From Apiosordaria backusii (taxonomy: Eukaryota; Ascomycota; Sordariomycetes; Sordariales; Lasiosphaeriaceae), in contig JAUKTV010000002.1 in the NCBI GenBank assembly GCA_030549205.1, positions 1,364,001 to 1,428,000 on the forward strand: 64,000 nt of DNA, written 5' to 3'. The translations under genes were made by a program, and so were the position numbers. Positions 56,807-64,000 of this stretch are shown piece by piece (within the stretch, counting starts at the first letter, position 1; every line of letters begins with the position of its first letter). Under the pieces are notes generated by a model. That model did no database searches. It saw only the letters and a list, made by a program, of their open reading frames with translations, and was not told where the DNA came from.

Positions 56807-58349
56807 TCTCCATCCTGTGCCACAACATCACTTCGCCGTCCCACATTTATTACGGAGATGTAAGCCAGGGTAAGGGTTAATCATAGCGCAGTCAATGCCA
56901 CATCATAAACAGGCCATACATAACCCTAGCACTAGTGATGGGCATCACCATGGGCAAAAGGAGCAAAAACGGCTGCTAGCCGGGCATAATCATTGTTCCC
57001 TCCCATCACCCACTGTCATATCTGATACAAGCAAACAGAGCCCAACCCACGTTAAGGTAACAGACATGGACACAACAAAGACTAATCCCCTAGTCCACCT
57101 TCACCGCTTGGATCTCCGCATCCACCTGCCCAGCAATCTTCAACAAACCACCGCAAGCCCCGGGATACCCACCGCAAACCCCAAGACACCCAAGCCCACT
57201 CAGCCGCCCACCCCAAGAGGCCGTAAATCAGCACTACACCAGCCAAACCACAACCGGCAGGCCCCACTCCTAGATGATGCAGGCCAGAACCCCCTAAGTG
57301 ATTGCCGCAGCTAGAATCCAAACCTGTCAGCCTCCGTGATACACTGTGGTCAACCAAGGACAAAAATATACTTGCCCCAAGACATTGTCGACGCGAGGCG
57401 AGGCCCAGACTTGAAAAAAAGAACTGGCGTGGGCTGGCGGGCGCGGAAGAAGCAGAGCGCGAGGGGGTGAGGCAAAGACTTGGAAAGAAGGTCGAGACGG
57501 GCGAGCAGATGTTCAGGTAGGCGCTTGCTGGTGGGGCGGACGGACAGGCGGGCAGAGTCGGGTAACCGCTTGTTGCTGAAGAAAAAGCAGAAAAGCAGGG
57601 AGAGGGGGGTTGGGATGAGATCTTTTAAACATGTTTGGCCAGCGGGGCCTTGAGTAAGCTTCCTTCCTCTTAGAAATTTCTTCCCGCTTATGTCATTGCC
57701 CTTGGGGGAGAATGACACCACTTTGGTCTACCGAAGGTTCTGTAGAGCTGGGGACTTGAGCAGATCGACAACAATTTGTTGTCTTGTCGTGGATCAGAGC
57801 ACTGGCGGGAAAGTGTCAAACTGTCAGGCTCAAAAGATTGAGAAGAACAACTTGTCTTGTCGGGGGTCGGAACATCAGCTGGGAAAGAGTTAATCTGTCG
57901 TGGGGCAGTGAAGCATACGTGCTTGTTTCCCATTACTTAGGTACCCTTTTGTTGGGAATGAGACCACTTTGGTCCAATGACGGTTCATGAGACGTCGAGA
58001 CTTGGGGCAGATCGATAACAACTTGTTTATCTTGCCATTGGTTCGAGGACCAGTTGGGAAAGGCCAGACTGTCTTCGGGAGCAAAGCACTGGCCCTGATC
58101 CGAAGAAGCTTCGACACATGGCTAACAGCGGGTGCATATCTCAGTTCCTTCCATCCTAGTCTGGTTCTTTCCCATCGCCGGCACTGTTTTTGCCAGGCGT
58201 TAACCGTGCCATGATGAAGGTGGATATTGACGGCTGTCGTCACGGCCGAACCGTCATCCTGCGCCCACCCCCTCCGGTGCCTTCCAGTTTGTGGCGCCCC
58301 ACTTGTGCCGTTCGAGATGGAAGCCTCATGCCTTCCACAGACATCGTAG
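56807..58349. other. Repeat-bearing spacer, no gene seen
   Basis: About 1.5 kb. AGGGTAAGGGTTAA at 56867-56880 is a degenerate telomere-like tract just upstream of the APH gene. A degenerate three-copy repeat lies at 57768-58073 (separate entry). Short frames have random composition. Confidence 0.45.
57768..58073 (+). repeat. Three degenerate copies of a ~55-bp motif
   Basis: Copies lie at about 57768-57825, 57846-57899 and 58015-58073. Each runs from CAACTTGT (or CAATTTGT), through TCTTGTCG or TCTTGCCA, to GGGAAAG and ends CTGTC. Copies 1 and 3 are also preceded by related sequence: CCACTTTGGTC, then GACTTG(A/G)G, then GCAGATCGA. A unit of roughly 140 bp may therefore have been duplicated about 245 bp apart. 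Confidence 0.6.
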
Positions 58350-59021
58350 TTGGCAACAGCTCGGACTCATCGTGGCACCTCCTTCAGAACCGGGGAGTAC
58401 CACCCTCAGCTTGGACGGTTGCAACTTGCACGGGCAAATCACTCCGAGCCTATCTCAGCCTGCCCTTTCCCCGTAGTTCAACGAGGACGGGGAGGGATGC
58501 TTCGCATCGCGATGGCAGCTTAGCCCTTTTCCAACGAATATTCCGATCCATTACACCACCTCAGAGACGCGGATTATGTCTGGGACCCATCTGCCCCCTA
58601 TTCCACCGGCAAAGCAACGCCATACACTGGCGTGTTAGAGGCCATGATAGCGGAACTCCCGAAAGTCGGTACAACTTGGAGGCTGTTACGAAAACTATCT
58701 ACTGACGTCAATTCTCGGATACCGTCCAGGATTCACGATCCCTTCTTGAGGCGGCAAATGATCATGATTGCGGAGAATCTAGCTGCTAAGCATGGGCTTC
58801 GAAATCTTTACAACACCAGCATTCCACATCATTATGACAGTTTCGTTAACACTCCGAAGAATGTGGATATCAAGGAAGGAGGAACGAAGCACCCATCTGT
58901 AAAGGGTCCTGCAGGGTCAGGAGAGGACGGACCTAAGGATTCAACACCTCTCAGAACCGCCCAGACTGTCACGGATGAGAATTTAGATGCATGGGAATGC
59001 ATCCCGGGGTTGGAACCTTGA
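58350..59021 (+). CDS. Hypothetical protein, 3' exons only resolved
   Basis: Two stretches in one frame read well: 58350-58472 (GTSFRTGEYHPQLGRLQLAR region) and 58524-59021 (165 residues, containing RDADYVWDPSAPYSTGK and ending LDAWECIPGLEP). They are separated by a 51-bp GT-AG segment (GTAGTT to CTTAG) that would remove an in-frame TAG. Upstream of 58350 another TAG (58347-58349) blocks the frame, so at least one more 5' exon must exist, or the gene is a remnant. I could not place a start. The C-terminal exon has no recognised domain; its Tyr/Trp/Asp pattern looks like real protein rather than noise. Confidence 0.4.
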
Positions 59022-60816
59022 AAAAATACGAGTTGGATGTTTTAGAGCTTGGAGTTGGATTTGGCGTATGTAGATTCTGGACCCTCAGCTCTTGAAACAA
59101 ACTTCCATAAAGGGGGTGTGTCTTTGGGCGGTGTTTGCTATAATACCCTCTGGACACCGTACCAATACCACAGACTGCATCTCGATTACTGCGAAGCGCC
59201 CTGACAATTTGTGACACGTTGTGAAAGATCGACCGCGTCTTGTTGCAAACAAGCCACGCTGATATAGTGGTCAGTCAGTATGAACTAACAGGTCAAAAGA
59301 AGGTGTGAAAAAAGGTGATAAATTGTAAAGTTGAAGCTGTCAAACAGGGCTTCCTAAAGTAGGATGCGTGAAGTGGTGGATCTCTTTGACTGGGCCAATA
59401 GTGGGGCACAGTCAGATAAGAGATAAGAGATAAGATAAGGATTTGTGAATGCGGTATCACATGCATTCTTCAACGTTAAAAAGGCCCTTGTTGCTAATGG
59501 GAGCTGTCTTCGAGGTTTATAGAGATGAATGATAGTCTTCAATAGAGGGATGTCATTATTGTGTACCTGGTTGAAGCTTGTATGTGGAATGTGCTGGGTG
59601 TGAGGAATGTGTAGGATCATTGACTGGTACCAACTTGAAGTGATAATCATGGCATGGATATAAGTACATATGCCTACTAACCACTCGGAGTGTAAGCATT
59701 CGCAACCACACTGATTCTCGGTCTACACTCACAAGTTCCAGGCATTTTTATTGCTCCCGCCATCAGGTTGGATAGCTTACAAGTACCTTATCCAACCTCC
59801 TCACAAAAGGCCAGTCGTTAGACACGCCTGTCCGCTTCCCCCAGTAATTATCATGTCTCACGCCGGCTTATGACCTGCACGGTGATTACATGTTGGTTTG
59901 GTCCTGTCACGGATGCCAAGGGTCGAGCTGCTGTGCAACTTCGATCGTTGGGTCCCAGCTGACACAGGGGGCAAGAAAACCATAAGGCTGCAAGTTAGCA
60001 CATCAAGACTAGACACAAGTAGGAACATCATACTTTGTAGTAATGAAAGTATTGGAGTGCTTGCCAGCTCGCCACAAGCGGTTGAAGACAAGACTGAAAC
60101 ATCAAGCCATCTAATCACCAAGAATAAGGCCGCAGCTTGGGACTTGAAGGTTTTCAAGAGGGATGAGAGGCGTGTATTGGATATACGACGTATAAGAAAT
60201 GTCCAAAAGCTCATACTATAACCGGGGCGCTGGGGAAATAATTCGAAGTCACCGTGACCAACAGCAAGTTCTTCTTACTTTTATTTGCCACGCCAAAAGG
60301 TATAATTGCAATTATTTATCTAAGTAGATATACCGCCCTTTCAAAGTTCCTATCATTTATGCTACTATCATGACTTTGTTATTGGTTATTTGCAAATAGG
60401 GTGTGTCAATTTATCGTGCCCTTTGATAGTATTATGCAAATTACTTGATTTTTTGATCTTGGCTTATTGTTGTAGACAATTTTTACCATTTATGGACTAT
60501 AAGAGATGTGAGATATCCTGTATTAAAAAGTAAATATACCGTCCAGGATAGTTAATTGTTAACTGGCCGTCAAAGATAGTCGCCAGGCCTTTCAAAATAC
60601 GCGACAAGGCCTTTCAAAATAATCACTAAGACTTCAATGATAGCTACTAGGCCCTCACAGATAGCTGGTAGGCCTACAAAGATACCTGATTAGTGTGTAA
60701 ATATCTGCACAGTTGGTGGAAGTATTGCTGTCTATGTCTTTACGCTAAAGATTAGGCATAAAAAAAATCCGCATCTGTGCTTTTACCTGCTCATATCGAA
60801 AAGTCCAGATGTGTTT
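59022..60816. other. AT-rich spacer with minisatellite
   Basis: About 1.8 kb. Contents: a GATAAGA tandem (59414-59440), very AT-rich sequence from 60250 on, and the second 21-22-bp minisatellite (60565-60692). A tRNA-like fragment (GATATAGTGGTCAGTCAGTA, 59261-59280) does not fold as a complete tRNA. No gene recognised. Confidence 0.5.
60565..60692 (+). repeat. 21-22-bp minisatellite, six direct units
   Basis: Successive units begin GGCCGTCAAAGATAGTCGCC, GGCCTTTCAAAATACGCGAC, GGCCTTTCAAAATAATCACT, GACTTCAATGATAGCTACTA, GGCCCTCACAGATAGCTGGT and GGCCTACAAAGATACCTGAT. The consensus is the same as that of the array at 36857-37006, here in a single orientation. Confidence 0.8.
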
Positions 60817-62578
60817 TCACAAAGTTCTTCCGTGCGTGGCGAAGAAAGTTCCTCTTGTGATGGCAGTCCCTCCCTTGAGGGACTGTAAATACCTGAGAAT
60901 CGTCACGGTGTGATGCCGACTCTGCCGCCCTACTTCAACTGTCCCTTCTTTGGCGGACTGTTTGATCTTCTGAGATGCAACCGCAGAATCCCAAATCCTG
61001 ATACAGCTGTCCCACTCCTTCTTCCATTCTCCTAGTTCCTTAGGTCTGTCTCCCAGCCATTCTCGATGAGCCTTGTAAATTGCGTACAGTGACGGCTGGG
61101 AAAATGAACTTTGTTGGTAGATTCCTTGGCTGATAAGCATGTGCGACGATTCCCCAAGATTGTAGGTGCCAAAATACTCCATAGCGCGCCCCATGGTTTG
61201 TAGTATTGCAGTGCGTTCACTCAAGAACTGGTCTGGATCTGGGAGGTTGAAGATCTCTGTGATTCCTCCATGATAGCGTTGTTGGATCTGAGATGAAGTT
61301 TGAACTGTAATGGCGCCGAGAACGTCTTGCCATATACAACGGGTCTTGTCTGGAGGGTCTGGTTCATGAAGTTCTCTGGTCATTCGATATTTCCTGAAAA
61401 TGTCGAATGGGAGGATTGTCTCCGACCACCCGTATTGACTCGCTGTTGGATCGAGGATGAACTGTAGACCGCAGTCGAGCTCCACTAGAACCACACAATG
61501 CGACACTATTGTGTTTAGGACCGGCTTTTCTTCGTCATTCTCAATTTGGAGCATAGCTCTGGCGACGTTTCTAGTGGTTATTCGCAGAAATTCCATCCTT
61601 TTGCACACAGCTAAATCATCACCACTGGTCAGTGTCTTTTTCTTTTGATGTCAGATACCTATCGAGAAACCCCTAACTTACGACGTATAAACATCTCCAG
61701 CAAAGCCCGTGCTCCGCGTGCGGGTAGTTCACAGGACATGAACATGAGCATCGCCCTTTGCGTGGTTCTGTCCAAAACACTGGCCGTTTTCGGCCGGCTG
61801 TTAAAGTCGACCACGACTATCCCGTTGACATCCGAAACCTTTGGCTTTATGTCGCCGTAATATTCCGCGTGTGTCCATCCGGGGTAAAGATGGATCAGAA
61901 ACAGCTCAAAGGCGACTTCGAACATGGAATAAGCCCGGTACAGATGGCGGACATCTGTATTTGGGTGTTCCATTCCCTTAAGCCCTGTATCAAACCGTTT
62001 ATTAGACTTGGTAAAAAGGATAACCATGATTAGATAGGTAGCATACCATTTGCCTCCAACCCACACCAGGAATATTTCCTTCCGACAGGTAGTCTGCCGA
62101 GCGACTTGCACAAGACCGGATGTCCTCTCACAGCGACCAATGGTGCCGTAGCATCCTTCCGGCCTTGGGAAATCCACATGTAGTACTCGAGGAAGCGCGC
62201 CTTGAGGCTCTTGTCCCGCGGCTCCAGACCTGCATTGATCTCGGGGCGTTGGATAACATAGCCTACAAGTTTGTGGTCGTACCGAGTGACAGGGTACGGT
62301 GCACAGCGCAAGAGTTTCAAGAGCTTCAAGAGGTCAGGATCGGCGCTTTGCCTCTTGGTGCTTGTTTCCCGAAAGCAGCTAACAGCTCTGCGAACCTGTT
62401 CCTTCTTCTGCGAGTCTTTCCAATCTTCGACAATGCCCTTTTGATGATGCTGGAGGAGTGACGGCAGATTGGCAAAGAAGTCGGCCACTGGGTCTCCCAA
62501 GTGCTCCATGCCTGCCCACTTGCAGCCCCGCGCGCAAGCGGGGCCGCAGGTGCGGACGGGGGCGTTTTGTGTTGTCAT
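60817..62578 (-). CDS. Hypothetical protein, three exons, function unknown
   Basis: Exons 62047-62578, 61682-61984 and 60817-61610 (introns of 62 and 71 bp, with GTATGC and GTAAGT donors) give exactly 543 codons, 542 residues. The N-terminus has a small Cys cluster (CGPACARGCKWAG, residues 11-23). The centre has helical, Arg-rich sequence and a block reading YPGWTHAEYYGDIKPKVSDV. The C-terminal third includes a LQFILDPTASQYGWSETILP block similar in style to uncharacterised ascomycete proteins. No signal peptide or membrane span. I do not recognise a family. It is followed downstream by the second minisatellite. Confidence 0.65.
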
Positions 62579-62980
62579 GTTTAGAAGGAGGAGGAAGGAA
62601 TGTGGCTGGAAGACAGGTTGACAGCGTAGGCGACTGGAAAAGATGTTGATGGATGCTGGTGCGGAGGGTTCAAAGATTCGCTTTGAGATGGTGTTGGTTC
62701 AGGACGAAAGCTTAATCAGACGCCACGTATCATATTAAGGCTGCCTATCGAGTATGCTTTGAGGCCTGTGTATTGCACAGTGTGTCTACGTTCTTCTCCA
62801 CAACGTGAGTGTCCAAAATGTTGAAAAAATCCATTGTTATAATATGCTAGCGCTAGATAGAAAAATAGAAACGATAGACAGGAAAAACATGTTAACAGCA
62901 GTCCAACTTCCACGTGTGAAAGCTGAAACAATAAAATGAAAGTGACAACAGCAGGAAACAGGATACTTCCACATCAATGC
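62579..62980. other. Spacer, no gene seen
   Basis: About 400 bp between the start of the hypothetical gene and the 3' end of the SLT-like gene; presumably promoter and untranslated sequence. Confidence 0.4.
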
Positions 62981-63585
62981 TCAAGGCAGGCGGCCGCAGA
63001 GACAATTGGCCATGTCACTGACGTACGTAGCCGTAGCACCAAGCCCATCGCTCAAGTTATTCTGGTCGACCCGTCCGGAGTTGTAAGCTCTCAAAGCTTT
63101 GTAGATAGTATCGGCATTCCACCCGTTCCCAAACTCCTGCAAATTGCGCTTATAGTGCTCAGTGCCGTGGCGGACCATGCCGGTGATTTGATCCTGCAAC
63201 AACCCAACATGTCAGTCTCACTCTGTCCAACCCCACAATTCTCTACAAGAGAGAAATATACCTGAGAAAGGCCATGCCGACCAGGGTAGCCAGGGCTGCC
63301 AGAAGCCTGCATCAGCCCAGCAGTGGCAACCCCGTCCATGTTCCAGGTGGTGCGCACACCAACATTGCCAGTGGACTCTTGCATGATGATGCAGAAGATG
63401 ACGCGCTCGTCGACGCCGATCTTGGCGCACTCGAGGACGGCGTTCCAGATCCGGCCGATGTCTTCGCCGGTGTTACCCGTGCGAAACAGCTCGGGCTTGT
63501 TGAGGTTGAAGATCTCCTCGAAGGACTTCCACTGGTCCATGCCAGGGAAGTTGGAGGCGGGGCCTTGGTACCAGGTGAAACCCAT
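62981..63585 (-). CDS. SLT/lysozyme-like (GH23-type fold) protein
   Basis: Two exons, 63262-63585 and 62981-63193, with a 68-bp intron (GTATAT donor, GTTGCAG acceptor), 179 codons, 178 residues from MGFTWYQG. Motifs of the soluble lytic transglycosylase/goose-lysozyme fold are in order: FCIIMQESTGNVGV with the candidate catalytic Glu70, GLMQ (90-93) and AYNSG (144-148). Such enzymes cleave bacterial peptidoglycan. Fungal members are uncharacterised and may be antibacterial. No signal peptide is visible from this start; an upstream in-frame extension to 63726 is Ser/Thr/Ile-rich but not a clear signal either. Export is therefore unresolved. Confidence 0.75.
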
Positions 63586-64000
63586 TTTGATCGTGGTGGG
63601 GTTTTGAAGATTGTTGTTGGGGGTGAGCTTGTTGGAGGAGTATGGAGGCGAGATGGTGATGGTGTGAGTGATGCTGATGATGGAGAAAGATTCATTCATG
63701 GGAATTGTGTGGCCCTTTGTACACATTCTCGTCTACGATATTTGGTCTCACAGCTGCCTCATTCCAACAATTTTTCTTCGTTCCTCCACACCAACACTTC
63801 TCATGATACTCTCTGAAGCTCACCGAGACGATTGCTGACCAAGACGCTAGTGATGAAGCTGTCGCTGAGGATGTTTTCCTGCCGAGGCATCAAGACTGTC
63901 GCTGACGATATTCGTGATGCTGTTGCAACTCTGACACCACTATTTTCGTTAGCCTTGCGAGCCGGTGACTACAGTCAACCAGGCCGTCATGGTCCGCGAG
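63586..64000. other. Promoter side of the SLT-like gene and window end
   Basis: About 415 bp with no convincing gene before the window edge. Confidence 0.35.

Noticed and set aside
59255..59300. tRNA-like fragment with TATAGTGGTCAGT as in the tRNA-Asp D arm
   Set aside because: No matching acceptor, anticodon or T arm follows; at most a tRNA-derived remnant.
1..64000. CRISPR arrays, bacterial operons, Shine-Dalgarno sites, integrases
   Set aside because: None seen; gene structure with spliceosomal introns shows a fungal nuclear sequence.

Overview
The window is nuclear DNA of a filamentous ascomycete, most likely a sordariomycete. The evidence is: short GT-AG introns of about 50-80 bp with CTAAC/CTGAC-type branch sites; a lone dispersed 5S rRNA gene; intron-bearing tRNA genes; an alpha-pheromone receptor of the Ste2 class; HET, F-box, HNH and SLT-type genes typical of these fungi; and short TTAGGG tracts. 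The genus cannot be fixed from the sequence alone. Coding regions are GC-rich; several spacers (13.7-14.1, 36.8-37.0, 60.2-60.8 kb) are strikingly AT-rich and repeat-bearing.

Layout. 0-12.8 kb is ordinary housekeeping DNA: the 3' part of an ESCRT-I Vps23 gene, a long disordered protein, a multi-pass membrane protein, a four-exon nitrilase-family amidase, the Ste2-type receptor, a tRNA-Leu and a bHLH factor. 13.5-18.8 kb holds an inverted-repeat element with RIP-like differences, a 5S rRNA gene, a small secreted SGNH esterase (CE3-like), a duplicated spacer and tRNA-Glu. 18.8-27.8 kb carries a methyltransferase, an F-box protein, tRNA-Asp, an S28 peptidase, tRNA-Tyr and a Cys-rich membrane protein. 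28.4-37.0 kb looks accessory: three minus-strand genes in a row encode a HET-domain protein, a stonustoxin-like (SNTX/MACPF-type) protein and an HNH nuclease. The HNH gene lies between a 21-bp minisatellite and a TTAGGG repeat that supplies its stop codon.

37.3-46 kb encodes a TauD-type dioxygenase, a methionine-permease-like transporter with a one-base frameshift, and an MFS exporter. 46.5-52.8 kb has a frameshifted F-box-like gene and a GH115 alpha-glucuronidase. 54.3-64 kb has an LRAT/NlpC-like protein, an APH-fold kinase, a degraded or poorly resolved gene, a second copy of the 21-bp minisatellite, an uncharacterised three-exon gene and a small SLT/lysozyme-like protein.

Functional themes: the GH115 enzyme and the SGNH esterase would act together on decorated xylan outside the cell. 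The HET, SNTX-like and HNH genes are candidates for non-self recognition or programmed cell death, and their linkage is the most interesting hypothesis here. Exon boundaries were read by eye from splice motifs and frame continuity; most multi-exon models close to an exact multiple of three, which supports them.
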